Source: Chloroflexota bacterium
GTDB taxonomy: Bacteria > Chloroflexota > Anaerolineae > Anaerolineales > Anaerolineaceae
Direction: 5' to 3'
NCBI GenBank assembly: GCA_023406965.1
Contig: JAEXTI010000447.1
Coordinates: 1-58,477 of the forward strand
Length of the DNA stretch: 58,477 nucleotides
How positions within the stretch are numbered: position 1 is the first letter of the stretch; each line of letters begins with the position of its first letter. The notes beneath the pieces were generated by a model. It saw only the letters and a list, made by a program, of their open reading frames with translations, made no database searches and had not been told where the DNA came from. Positions 46,233 to 55,390 of this stretch are shown piece by piece. The position numbers were made by a program, and so were the translations under genes.

Positions 46233-47246
46233 TTAGTCTTGCGATTTATCTCCTGTCGTAATATTGCCTGTGACATTGCTACCAACCATGATGCTGCCCG
46301 CCCCAACTGCCTTCGAGCCTTTCCCCTGAGCGATTGCACCGTTGCCGATCATGGTGGCGTTGTACTGTCGCAGGTACCTCTCGCTCTTCTCTTTGCCGAC
46401 CTGACGGGCGCCGTCCGGGATCGGCTCGCTCTCATCAAAAACCCCCAGTGAGGTCGCGCCCTTGTAAAGCGCCACCGGAAACGGCCCCACGCCTTTAATT
46501 ACGGTCAGCTCGGCTTCCTGAGTCTGCCCAAAGGTTTCCGCTGCTTCTTTGGCCTCTTCAAAAATATACTCATACAAGCTGTACGCGCTGATGTAGCCGT
46601 TACGGTTGGGCGCGCCGCCCTTCAAGCCGCGCACCAGGGCATCGGTGAAAATGCTCAACTTGCCGTTGCCGATCCAGGAAATTTGCTCCGGGCGGCAGGC
46701 GGTGATGACAATGCGCCCCTCACCGGTGCCCAGCACGGCAGTGGTCAGCTTTTCGGGTGGAGGTTGGCTGCCGAGGGCTTCCGCTTCGGCGCCCAGGCTT
46801 TGCGGCGAGAGGTTGCCCGAATGACAGGCGTTGATCACCACCAGCAGGCGCTTGGCCTTGATCCCTTTGAGGGCTTTGAGGAAATCCTCCTCGCTGATGC
46901 CGGTGCCCGGAACCACCTTGAGGTGATCCAGCTTTGTGTCGTGGGTGGTGAGGTAGTAATTGCCATCGGTGCCCATCACACCGTGCCCGACGAAGAACAG
47001 GAACAGGGTGTTGTCTTCGGTGAGTTGCTTGCCCATCTCGGCCAGCGTAGAGAGAACTGCCGCGCGGGTGGTCTCCTGGTTGCGCAGCAATTGAACCTGC
47101 TCTGGCGGGTAGGCGCACAGGTCCTGATCCTGTAGGGCGACTGCCACCGCTTCGGCATCCGTGGCGGCGACGGGGACGTTGTGCGCGGACATGAGCTGGT
47201 ATTGGCCGACGCCGATGATGAGTGCATGCGCTTTGTCGAATGACAT
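46233..47246 (-). CDS. Caspase-like peptidase (C14) with GAIAQG motif
   Basis: 337 residues from the ATG at 47246, preceded by AGGAGG. The caspase fold shows AHALIIGVGQYQ, the catalytic His in FFVGHGVMG and the catalytic Cys in VINACHSGNLS, with the usual ~45-residue spacing. A C-terminal ~35 residues repeat the glycine-rich motif of the NACHT proteins (NGAIAQGKGSKAVGAGS), ending GNITTGDKSQD. Orthocaspases cleave after Lys/Arg and act as effectors in bacterial death or defence systems. Gene position between NACHT C and NACHT B, same strand, supports one signalling unit in which the shared motif recruits the protease. Confidence 0.9.
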   Translation of the reverse strand: MSFDKAHALIIGVGQYQLMSAHNVPVAATDAEAVAVALQDQDLCAYPPEQVQLLRNQETTRAAVLSTLAEMGKQLTEDNTLFLFFVGHGVMGTDGNYYLTTHDTKLDHLKVVPGTGISEEDFLKALKGIKAKRLLVVINACHSGNLSPQSLGAEAEALGSQPPPEKLTTAVLGTGEGRIVITACRPEQISWIGNGKLSIFTDALVRGLKGGAPNRNGYISAYSLYEYIFEEAKEAAETFGQTQEAELTVIKGVGPFPVALYKGATSLGVFDESEPIPDGARQVGKEKSERYLRQYNATMIGNGAIAQGKGSKAVGAGSIMVGSNVTGNITTGDKSQD

Positions 47247-47272
47247 ATTGCCTCCTGAAGAATTACTCGCGG

Positions 47273-47376
47273 CCCCGCTGTGCGGGGAAGGTTTGCCTTT
47301 GATAAATTTCTTTGTCTTGCACACCTAGAGGCCAGGGATTCAGAGCCCCAGAGCCCAGAGTCGCCAGCGGGCAGAG
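47273..47376. repeat. Conserved 3' tail with cruciform, copy C
   Basis: Same element as in A and B with more divergence; hairpin CCCCGC-TGT-GCGGGG at 47273-47287, 89 bases past the stop. The stem is conserved while the loop differs (TTC in A and B). Confidence 0.62.
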
Positions 47377-50214
47377 TCAGGACGAGAAGAATGGGGAGCA
47401 TACTACCACACGAAACCCGCCGTTGAGACCGTCGGCGAAGCCTGGGCCGACCCCGCGGCGGAAGGCGCAGCGGGCGAAGTCGGCAAGGCTACTGAATGAG
47501 CCGCCGCGCAAGCAATAATTGATATTCAGTCCTGTTCTAAATGTCCGATTGTACTCTCGATATTCTTGTTCAGTATATGCTTTTTCACGGCCATCTTGGG
47601 GATTGTACGGAAAGGGACGAAGCAAGCTACGCGTCCATTCCCAAACATTGCCGCTCATATCTAGCAATCCATACGGGCTGACCCCGCCGGGGAAAGCACC
47701 AACCGGTGAGGTTTTCCAAATATCAGTCTCAGTGGTATTCGCACGGTTGGGGTCAAATATATTATTCCACGGGTATTCCCCGCCGTATACGCCCCGCGCC
47801 GCTTTCTCCCATTCTGCCTCGCTAGGCAACGTGACCTGCAGCATGTTTTCCCGGATTCCATCCCAAAATGGATGGTCTAACCCTACAAAGTCCTTGCTGG
47901 CGACGACTAACTTCGGAGTCAACCAATCACAATACGCGATCGCATCGAACCAGGCAATATTCCTAACCGGATGATTGTCAAAACGGCGCAAGGCATGCTC
48001 ATATTCCTTTTCCGTGCCCGTTGCTGTGGCAAAGGCACGAAACTGTGCAACAGTTACAGGGTATTTCGCCAGCCAATAATCATAAGACAGGTTGAGTTCG
48101 TGTCGTGGTTTCTCATCATTAAACCGATCGGCTCCCATGATAAATTCACCCGCCTGGATCTTTAAAAATCCCATCGTCTCTCCACGCGGCAAGAACCAAC
48201 GCTCCGGGTCAAAACGCGGATCGCCCAGCACGCTGAGCGTATTCCCGGCCCTAACACGCGTGTTCGGCGTGGTGGATAAGCTAGCTCCTTCAAATGCCCG
48301 GCAAAGTTTTTTAGCTTGAGCTTTGCGCAAGGTGGAATCCGGTTTCTCGATCTCCAAAATGGCTGCGGCGGCCAGTTCCAGCCCGGCCAGGCGAGTTTCT
48401 TCGGGCTCGAGCTGTTCCAGCCAGGTGAGATATTCGCTCGAGAAAATGCTGTAATCGGCGCGGGCAATACCGTAAAACAGCAAGCATACTTCTCGCCACC
48501 AGGGAATCGTTACATAAGGATGCAGCGTCGCCAGCCCTTTCTCCCTTTGTTGCACGAGCAGGCGCGCCGCCAAGAATTCCTGGAAGGTGAGGTGAGCAAA
48601 CTGGAAAAGCTCGCCGCGCTCCTCAAACAACCCACCGCGCAAACGCACTGCCATGATGAAGTTGTTCAGGCGGATTTCATCCATGCCGGGATAGGTTTTC
48701 AAGATGGCATGCAGCCGTTCTTCCGGGATGGCAGCTCCATCACGGCCACCGCGGTGCATTTCGAGCGCCAGGAAAGACAACCACTGGCGTTGTTCCTCCC
48801 AATTGCCACTCCAATTGACCAGTTCTTTCTGGGAGTCGTCATTTTCAAGATACTGCGCCTGCAAGATCACCTTCACCGCCGCTTCATACAGCTTGGCACG
48901 TTCACGCGGTAGTTCGTCTTCGCCCCACTTGACGCTCACCACCATGGTGGTCATTAATGGCGTGTTCACCAGGCGCGGCAGATCCTGCGACTCATTACGC
49001 CCATTAATCTCCTGAATGGCGCGGACGACCTCACGGGTTTGAGATTCAACCGCTTCCGGGTATAACTGCTGGCACCAGTTGTGCGCCAACTGCCCGATCT
49101 GATTATCATCAAGGGGCTGGACATCCAGCCGAACAAAATCGTCGCCAAAAACAGCATCCTCCCGATAGCCTGATTCGCGGGCCGTGACCAGGATCATGTT
49201 GCCCGGATAGATATCATTGGCGAGGACTTCAACCTGGGTTTTCACCTGGCCTCGTTCCGAGCGGCTGACGACCTCATCCAGACCATCGAGAATTAACAGA
49301 CAGCCCCCTCCCAGCAACAGGCGATCAAAGAAATCTTCCGAAAGCTCTAACGCCGGGCTGCGGCGCATCAGGTACCAGGGGATAAAGCCGGCCAGTTTAC
49401 CAGTGCGCGGTTTTTTGAGTTTTTCGGCGGGTGCTTCTCCGCAAATACGCTGGTATTCGCGGTAATATCGCAGCGGGATGAGGAGTGGAAGAAGCTGCTT
49501 ACGCTGCTTTGGCAGGTCAACCGGAGCTATACGTCCGCTCAAGGCGGCCTGGGCCAGGCTGGCCGCCAGGTAAGCTGCTAGCGTGCTCTTGCCGCAGCCT
49601 GCCCCACCGACCACCGCCAGGCGGTCCTGGATGGTGAGAAGCAACTTTAGCTGGATCTCTTCGCCATCCTTACGGTGATTGTCGACGGCCCGCATATAGG
49701 CGCGTTGCCGTGCCAGCGGGTCGCCCTTGAACTCGCTTGCCATTTCTTCAATTTCATCCCGACTGGGGGGCGAGAAGCGGCGCAAGGTGAGCGGCACGAA
49801 CACGTCAGCCAGCTGGCGGCGGGGCTGATCGCGAGTGGTGGGCAGGCTTTCCAGCCCGTAGAGGCGCGCCTTGCCGTATGCCTTGACCACCCAGGCCAGA
49901 TACTCACGCAGGATGCGTTCGAATTCAACTTTAGCAAGTCGCGCTTTCTCAGCAGAGGCTTCATAGTGATTAAAAAAGTAATTCACCGTGCCGGTGTTGA
50001 TGCTCCCACCGACATCGCCATCCACGATTACCGCCTGCTTGCCGGCTGCCCGTGCATCCTGTCCCTGCGCGATTGCGCCAGCGCCAATCAGTTTGGCTTC
50101 AAGGGAAGCCTTTTCTGCCAACAGAGTCTTGTGAGCTCGGGTGCCTTCTTTGAGCGTCTCCAGTTCTTGTTGGATCTCTTCCAGTTCTTTGCGCAGATCG
50201 TCGGTGTTGGGCAT
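47377..50214 (-). CDS. NACHT NTPase with C-terminal FGE-CLec domain (sensor C)
   Basis: 945 residues from the ATG at 50214, with GGGGAGAAG upstream. A short coiled coil (LRKELEEIQQELETLKEG) precedes the shared motif (GAGAIAQGQDARAAGKQ, ~44-75). NACHT: Walker A GGAGCGKST, Walker B LLILDGLDEVV, sensor ILVTARESGYR. Helical arm, then FGE-CLec domain: GEFIMGADRFNDEKPRHELNLS, MSGNVWEWTRSLLRP, LRGGSF, and variable segment to GFRVVV. The variable region is one or two codons longer than in A and B and the flanks differ slightly. First gene of the four-gene set; a 10-base inverted repeat overlaps its ribosome site. Confidence 0.9.
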   Translation of the reverse strand: MPNTDDLRKELEEIQQELETLKEGTRAHKTLLAEKASLEAKLIGAGAIAQGQDARAAGKQAVIVDGDVGGSINTGTVNYFFNHYEASAEKARLAKVEFERILREYLAWVVKAYGKARLYGLESLPTTRDQPRRQLADVFVPLTLRRFSPPSRDEIEEMASEFKGDPLARQRAYMRAVDNHRKDGEEIQLKLLLTIQDRLAVVGGAGCGKSTLAAYLAASLAQAALSGRIAPVDLPKQRKQLLPLLIPLRYYREYQRICGEAPAEKLKKPRTGKLAGFIPWYLMRRSPALELSEDFFDRLLLGGGCLLILDGLDEVVSRSERGQVKTQVEVLANDIYPGNMILVTARESGYREDAVFGDDFVRLDVQPLDDNQIGQLAHNWCQQLYPEAVESQTREVVRAIQEINGRNESQDLPRLVNTPLMTTMVVSVKWGEDELPRERAKLYEAAVKVILQAQYLENDDSQKELVNWSGNWEEQRQWLSFLALEMHRGGRDGAAIPEERLHAILKTYPGMDEIRLNNFIMAVRLRGGLFEERGELFQFAHLTFQEFLAARLLVQQREKGLATLHPYVTIPWWREVCLLFYGIARADYSIFSSEYLTWLEQLEPEETRLAGLELAAAAILEIEKPDSTLRKAQAKKLCRAFEGASLSTTPNTRVRAGNTLSVLGDPRFDPERWFLPRGETMGFLKIQAGEFIMGADRFNDEKPRHELNLSYDYWLAKYPVTVAQFRAFATATGTEKEYEHALRRFDNHPVRNIAWFDAIAYCDWLTPKLVVASKDFVGLDHPFWDGIRENMLQVTLPSEAEWEKAARGVYGGEYPWNNIFDPNRANTTETDIWKTSPVGAFPGGVSPYGLLDMSGNVWEWTRSLLRPFPYNPQDGREKAYTEQEYREYNRTFRTGLNINYCLRGGSFSSLADFARCAFRRGVGPGFADGLNGGFRVVVCSPFFSS
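47419..47493 (-). other. DGR-like variable region C
   Basis: 25 codons between TCATTC and GGGTTTCG. Compared with A and B it has more changes, including two third-position differences and an extra codon (GGC) near the end. It may have been copied from a different or older template. Confidence 0.7.
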
Positions 50215-50224
50215 ATATACTTCT

Positions 50225-50263
50225 CCCCTTGTTGAGAACTTGATATCACTATACAACAAGGGG
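50225..50263. promoter_or_regulatory. Inverted repeat covering the start of sensor C
   Basis: CCCCTTGTTG (50225-50234) and CAACAAGGGG (50254-50263), perfect 10-base arms 19 bases apart, immediately upstream of the start codon at 50214. On the mRNA the stem would include the ribosome site (AAGGGGAG); the interior holds TATAGT on the minus strand. So either an operator over the promoter or a translational switch. Confidence 0.55.
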
Positions 50264-50298
50264 ATTTTTCAAGCAATAAATTCGCGTCCGATTATTTA

Positions 50299-51411
50299 TT
50301 ACCAGAACCGCTGATTGGTATGGGTAATTAGTTCAAACACATGCCCGTTATCGTGATCATTCGTGCGCCCCAAGAGATTCTTGACCCACCGATCGGGCAA
50401 GGCATCTTTCCCGTGTAGCGCACCCACGGCTGCTCCGACGATGGCAGCAACGGTGTCGTTGTCCCAAGTGTCATTGACCGCCCTGACCAGCGCCTGTTCA
50501 GGGTCGTGACCATACCGCATGAGGATGTACAGGGTACTGGGAACGGTTTCTAGCAGGAAAGCGCCGGACCCCCAGGTGTTGCCGGCCTCCAGAGTGGACC
50601 AGTCTTCCTCCATTGCTTTAGGCAGTTCCTGTTGGACGAACTGCCACAGTGGGCCGTGATGAACCAGGTTGGGCATCCGAGGCGAGTAGATCGTGTTCTG
50701 TCCTTCCAGCGCTTCGGCCACCTGACAGTACCGTTCCATCCACCAGGAGGGATCGGGAGGTTGTTGCATGGATAGCAAATCCCACAGCATGGCGGTGAAG
50801 GCCACGCAGGCAGCGTTGGAGGACTGATCATTGTGGGTAACCATCCCGGCCAGGGCTGCGTCAGCCCACAGCCCGCAGGAGGGATGCTTTAGGTGCGGCA
50901 CCACCACGGGGGCGATGCGCATCAAGGCGCCGTTGCCGGCGGAATTGGGGCCGGCTGTGCGCCAATTTTTGCTGGCCTTGTACTTGCTGATGAACTCGCG
51001 GACACTGCTGCCAATGCCAAAGATTTGCTCCTGGCAAAAGCGCTGCGCCAGATGATCGGGATCGAGCCCGCCATCTTCCAGCAACACCTCCAGCGTCCAG
51101 AAGCTCATCTGGGTGTCGTCGGAAGGCACTCCTACCTTGCGATATCCTGCGTGCTGGTTAGGAAGGTAATCGTCGATCTGGCCATGGCGCTGGTTGCGAG
51201 TAAGCGGGGGCTGGGATTCGGTGGTGTTGCCCAGTGAGTCGCCGATGGCCAGGCCAAGGAGCATCCCTTCGATGCGATCAAAGGAGAAGTCTGTGGGTAG
51301 GGGAGGTGGGGTGGTCCAGAGGAAGGGGTGGTCCTCAAGGGCGATGGCGTGTTCGGCCAAGAGGGTGTGGAATAATTGACTGTTATCCGTAACAGGATCA
51401 GTAATCTTCAT
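50299..51411 (-). CDS. ADP-ribosylglycohydrolase family protein
   Basis: 370 residues. The metal-binding signatures of the DraG/ARH family are visible: MLLGLAIGDSLGNTTES (~48-64), SDDTQMSFW (~96-104), and NDTWDNDTVAAIVGAAVGALHGKD (~315-340), where the two acidic clusters hold divalent metals. It removes ADP-ribose from proteins or other targets; such enzymes often accompany NAD-dependent toxins or defence systems. Sits next to the NACHT/caspase set. Confidence 0.88.
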   Translation of the reverse strand: MKITDPVTDNSQLFHTLLAEHAIALEDHPFLWTTPPPLPTDFSFDRIEGMLLGLAIGDSLGNTTESQPPLTRNQRHGQIDDYLPNQHAGYRKVGVPSDDTQMSFWTLEVLLEDGGLDPDHLAQRFCQEQIFGIGSSVREFISKYKASKNWRTAGPNSAGNGALMRIAPVVVPHLKHPSCGLWADAALAGMVTHNDQSSNAACVAFTAMLWDLLSMQQPPDPSWWMERYCQVAEALEGQNTIYSPRMPNLVHHGPLWQFVQQELPKAMEEDWSTLEAGNTWGSGAFLLETVPSTLYILMRYGHDPEQALVRAVNDTWDNDTVAAIVGAAVGALHGKDALPDRWVKNLLGRTNDHDNGHVFELITHTNQRFW

Positions 51412-51438
51412 AATAGTCTTTCCTCAATCAAGGGGAGC

Positions 51439-52350
51439 TTATCCTCGATATACTGTTTCATTGTGCCATTTTAGGAATTCTGTCGACGGACGGAACGCAG
51501 CTTTGGCCGGAAGCCTGATTACACTGCCATGATGCCGGTAATACTCCCGCCCGTTTTCAAACTCCTCCTTGATTCTTCGGCTGACCTCGAGCGTATATTC
51601 TGGCGTGATGGTCAGGTAGCCCCGGTCAAATAGTGCGTGCAGGTCTTTCCGCATCAGGATACCGTTGCTCACTTCAAGTGGGCCATGTTCAGCATAAGGT
51701 TTGATGTGGGCGGCGTCCAGGGCCGGCAGGGTGCGTTCGTTGGTGACTGCACAGCGCCGTTCGTACGCATCGGTCACAAGCACCCGGAAGGAGCCTTGGC
51801 CGAGACGCGGAAGAATGAGAACCGGTTTCCCGTAGCGGTCACGCTCATCGCGGACCATAGGAGCCATTGGCACAGCAGATTGTACCTGTCGCCATAGCGA
51901 AAGTCCCGGCTCCTGCATCAGGTCGTACGAGCGCCCCACCACGATATTGGGGCTCCACCCCACGGGAGTGGGGATCCACAACTCTTTGGGCAGGAAGAAG
52001 GGTTGTTCAAGAAGGATGCAGCCAAGGGTGTAATCTTCCAGGCGGTTCTCTGTTTGCCGGCGATATTTTGCGACTCGCCTGCGCATTTCGGGCAGGTCTT
52101 TGGCCCCATTGGCCAGGCCGAAAGACTCCCATGCTAATGAAATTGGCAGCAAGCTTGAGTGCGCGAAGAAGCCCCCTCCAACGATGTAGTTATTCGGGCT
52201 ATGTAGTTTGAATAAGAACAATTCGCCTGGTTCAAGGGCCCGAAATTGAGTTTTACCCGACGGCTGCCAGAAGTTAACCTCATCCAGGTGTGACTGGTTA
52301 CTCAAGAGTTTGAACCAATCCCAGTCAGTGATGCCAACGAAGAGTTTCAT
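51439..52350 (-). CDS. HNH endonuclease with N-terminal ASCH/EVE-like domain
   Basis: 303 residues. The C-terminal HNH nuclease is clear: ALDAAHIKPYAEHGPLEVSNGILMRKDLHALFDRGYL (His, Asn, His; ~205-245). The first ~90 residues (FVGITDWDWFKLL...FLFKLHSPNNYIVGGGFFA) have the look of an ASCH/EVE-like domain that could read modified bases, suggesting a modification-dependent restriction enzyme. The substrate is inference. Confidence 0.82.
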   Translation of the reverse strand: MKLFVGITDWDWFKLLSNQSHLDEVNFWQPSGKTQFRALEPGELFLFKLHSPNNYIVGGGFFAHSSLLPISLAWESFGLANGAKDLPEMRRRVAKYRRQTENRLEDYTLGCILLEQPFFLPKELWIPTPVGWSPNIVVGRSYDLMQEPGLSLWRQVQSAVPMAPMVRDERDRYGKPVLILPRLGQGSFRVLVTDAYERRCAVTNERTLPALDAAHIKPYAEHGPLEVSNGILMRKDLHALFDRGYLTITPEYTLEVSRRIKEEFENGREYYRHHGSVIRLPAKAAFRPSTEFLKWHNETVYRG

Positions 52351-52512
52351 CTAACACCTACCTTTCAAGAATAGGTAGTCCTACGGCCCATTTATCCATT
52401 ACCCAAAAGATGTAAGATTGTGGCAGCGATGTAGAAATCAATAATTCAATCGGCAATCACCTTAGATTACGTTTTCCGTCTGAGACCAATCAACAAGAAT
52501 GCTCGGTGATCT

Positions 52513-52779
52513 CTACTCCAACAGCGTATAGTTCTTGATCAGGCTGGACAACGGTTTGCCCATTTCCTTAACGGTCTTCATCCCGGTGTAGTCTTTCACG
52601 TACCGCCCGATCATCGAGTTGGTGGTGGCGTAATCGCCATCGGCGAACTCGTGATAGCGCTTGAGATACCCAGGGTTTTGCTCGATGGCCAGGAACACCC
52701 GGTCAATGATGTTGCAGGGCCAGCGCCGGTTGGGATAGGCATGTAAGATGGCGATAATCATATCCTCGATTTCTTCCAT
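52513..52779 (-). CDS. Small hypothetical protein in defence island
   Basis: 88 residues from the ATG at 52779, preceded by AGAGGAACC; an upstream in-frame start is less well placed. Sequence MEEIEDMIIAILHAYPNRRW, GDYATTNSMIGRYVKDYTG. No motif recognised. Convergent distance to the HNH gene is 162 bases without a gene. Confidence 0.55.
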   Translation of the reverse strand: MEEIEDMIIAILHAYPNRRWPCNIIDRVFLAIEQNPGYLKRYHEFADGDYATTNSMIGRYVKDYTGMKTVKEMGKPLSSLIKNYTLLE

Positions 52780-52987
52780 GGTTCCTCTAGTTGCTTTTAC
52801 CAACCTTTGCTTCTTTTAGCTTGTACGTCAGCATTAAGTGTATCGAGTCTATTATAGCGAAAGTAGCGCAGTTTCTTGCACGGAGCCGTTGCACTAACTC
52901 GCGCCTTGAATCCCGTGGCATTCGGAGTAGTTTGGGCTTCGGGATGGGATTGGGCTGGCAGATCCTGCACGATCGGTGAACTTCATC

Positions 52988-52993
52988 TATAAT
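52988..52993 (+). promoter_or_regulatory. -10 box for the type I R-M operon
   Basis: TATAAT at 52988-52993, inside a short palindrome (CTATAATTTATAG), 34 bases before the hsdR start. No good -35 at 16-18 bases, so an activator or an extended -10 may be needed. The rest of 52780-53027 shows no gene. Confidence 0.4.
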
Positions 52994-53027
52994 TTATAGG
53001 AGTTCAATTCCGTCGCAGGAAAACAGT

Positions 53028-55379
53028 ATGAGCGAAGCGGACACCTGTCGAAAATACATTACCCCACAGTTGCACGAGGTTGGCTGGCAAGATACCGACC
53101 AGATCCGCGAGCAGGTGACCTTTACGCACGGGCGAATTGTGCCCGCCGGGAAACATGCGACTCGCAAGGTGCAGAAACGGGTGGATTATCTGCTGTACTA
53201 CCGGCGCGATTTTCCCCTGGCAGTGGTAGAAGCCAAGGAAGATATCCACCACGCCGCAGACGGGCTGCCCCAGGCTAAGGATTATGCCCAAACGCTGGGC
53301 CTGCGTTTTGCCTATGCCAGCAACGGGCATGACATCCTGGAGTTCGATGCGCATACCGGCGAATTGCGCGAGTTGAGCACCTTCCCTTCCCCGGATGAAT
53401 TGTGGCAGCGCCTGAATCCGGTGCCTGCTGCGCAGGCGGAGCAGCTGCTCACCCCGGCCCGCACCAACAAGCAGCTGCGCTATTACCAGGAGATCGCCAT
53501 CAACCGCGCGGTCGCGTCCATCTTATCCGGGCAGAAACGCCTGCTGCTGACCCTGGCCACCGGCACCGGAAAAACCTCGATTGCATCGCAGATCGCCTGG
53601 AAGTTTTGGAGTTCGCGCTGGAACCGCCAGAGCCGCCCCGGCCGCCGGCCCAAAATCCTCTTCCTGGCAGACCGCAACTTCCTGGTGGACGATCCCTACA
53701 GCAAAGACTTTGCCGTTTTTGGCGACGCCCGCTGGAAGATCCAGCATGAGGCCAACCTGGCCCACGATATGTACTTTGCCATTTACCAGGCGGTGGACGG
53801 CGATCAATGGAACCCCGGCCTGTACCGAGAATATCCGGCTGACTTCTTCGACTTGATCATCGTCGACGAGTGCCATCGCGGGTCAGCCAAGGAAGAAAGT
53901 AATTGGCGCGAGATCCTCAACTACTTCCACGACGCGGTTCAGTTGGGCATGACTGCCACGCCCATGCGCGAGGAGAACCGCGACAGCTACGCTTATTTTG
54001 GCAATCCGCTGTATATCTACAGTCTGAAGCAGGGGATCGAGGACGGCTTCCTGGCTCCCTACCGCGTGCACCGCGTGGTAACCAACGTCGACCTGGATGG
54101 CTACCGCCCGGAGCGAGGGCAGCTGGATAAGCTGGGGCGCGAGATTCCGGACAAGGTGTATAAAACGCCCGAATTCGAGCGCGATATCATCCTCAAAGAA
54201 CGCACCAGGGCGATGGCCAGGCACCTGACCAACTTCCTCAAAAAGACCGGAGACCGTTTTGCAAAAACCATCATCTTCTGCGTGGACCAGGACCATGCCG
54301 CCAACATGATGGTGGAGCTGGCCAAGCTCAACCACGACCTGGCGGCCCAGTACCCGGATTACGTGGTGCGCATTACTGCCAACGACGGCGATATCGGTAA
54401 AGGCTACTTGAGCAAATTCAGCGACGTAGAGAGCAAGACGCCGGCGCTGGTGACCACTTCGCAGCTGCTGAGCACCGGCGTGGACGTGCCCACCTGCCGC
54501 CTGATCGTGATTGCGCGCACGGTCAACTCGATGGTGGAGTTCAAGCAGATCATTGGGCGCGGTACGCGCGTGCGCGACGACTACGGCAAGCTGTGGTTCG
54601 ACATCATCGATTACACCGGCAGCGCAATTGAGCGTTTTTCCGATCCCGAATTTGACGGCATGCCGGCCCTGGCCACGCAGGAGGAGATCGATGCCGCGGG
54701 TGAAATCCTGCCGGGCAGCGAACGGATCACCCAGCCGGAGGAAAGTGATGGGGAAGAGGGTGAGCAGCCGGTAGAAATCAAAGATAAATCCAAAGATCCC
54801 TACGGCAGCAGGAAATTTATCGTCGAAGGCGCCCAGGTGGAAATCGTCGCCAACGTGGTCTACGAACTGGACCCGGACGGAAGCCGGTTGCGGTCGGTCT
54901 CGTACACGCAGTACGCCGCCAGCACCGTCCAGCGCATGTACACCACCGCGGCGGCGCTGCGCCAGAAGTGGGCCGACGCCGGCCAGCGCGCAGCGGTGAT
55001 CGCCGCCCTGGAGGAAAAGGGCGTATCCTTCGAGTACCTGGGCGAACTGCTGGGACAGCCCGAGGCCGATCCATTTGATCTGGTCTGCCATGTGGCCTTC
55101 CAATCGCCGATCTTCACCCGGCGCGAGCGCTGCGACCGCCTGCGCCGCGAGGAGCGCGCCTTCTTTGAGAAATTCACTCCCGAAGCCAGGCAGATTCTGG
55201 AGGAGATCCTGGATAAATATATCGACGCGGGGGTGACCGAATTCAAGATGCCGGATATTTTCAAGCTGCCCCCATTGGTCCAACACGGTACCCTGATTGA
55301 AATCAGCCGTCAATTTGGCGGCGCAGAGAGACTGCGTGATACGATGCAGAGCCTGCAGAATATGCTTTACGCCGTTTAA
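53028..55379 (+). CDS. hsdR: Type I restriction endonuclease subunit R
   Basis: 783 residues. The N-terminal PD-(D/E)xK nuclease is visible in KRVDYLLYYRRDFPLAVVEAKE (~46-67). SF2 helicase follows: Walker A ATGTGKTSIAS (~180), DECH box LIIVDECHRGS (~280), motif VI QIIGRGTRVRDD (~505). The C-terminal region contacts the methyltransferase core. It cuts DNA after translocation when the site is unmethylated. EcoEI-like in organisation. First gene of the operon, with GCAGGAAAACAG before the ATG. Confidence 0.94.
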   Translation: MSEADTCRKYITPQLHEVGWQDTDQIREQVTFTHGRIVPAGKHATRKVQKRVDYLLYYRRDFPLAVVEAKEDIHHAADGLPQAKDYAQTLGLRFAYASNGHDILEFDAHTGELRELSTFPSPDELWQRLNPVPAAQAEQLLTPARTNKQLRYYQEIAINRAVASILSGQKRLLLTLATGTGKTSIASQIAWKFWSSRWNRQSRPGRRPKILFLADRNFLVDDPYSKDFAVFGDARWKIQHEANLAHDMYFAIYQAVDGDQWNPGLYREYPADFFDLIIVDECHRGSAKEESNWREILNYFHDAVQLGMTATPMREENRDSYAYFGNPLYIYSLKQGIEDGFLAPYRVHRVVTNVDLDGYRPERGQLDKLGREIPDKVYKTPEFERDIILKERTRAMARHLTNFLKKTGDRFAKTIIFCVDQDHAANMMVELAKLNHDLAAQYPDYVVRITANDGDIGKGYLSKFSDVESKTPALVTTSQLLSTGVDVPTCRLIVIARTVNSMVEFKQIIGRGTRVRDDYGKLWFDIIDYTGSAIERFSDPEFDGMPALATQEEIDAAGEILPGSERITQPEESDGEEGEQPVEIKDKSKDPYGSRKFIVEGAQVEIVANVVYELDPDGSRLRSVSYTQYAASTVQRMYTTAAALRQKWADAGQRAAVIAALEEKGVSFEYLGELLGQPEADPFDLVCHVAFQSPIFTRRERCDRLRREERAFFEKFTPEARQILEEILDKYIDAGVTEFKMPDIFKLPPLVQHGTLIEISRQFGGAERLRDTMQSLQNMLYAV

Positions 55380-55390
55380 GGAGAAATAGA

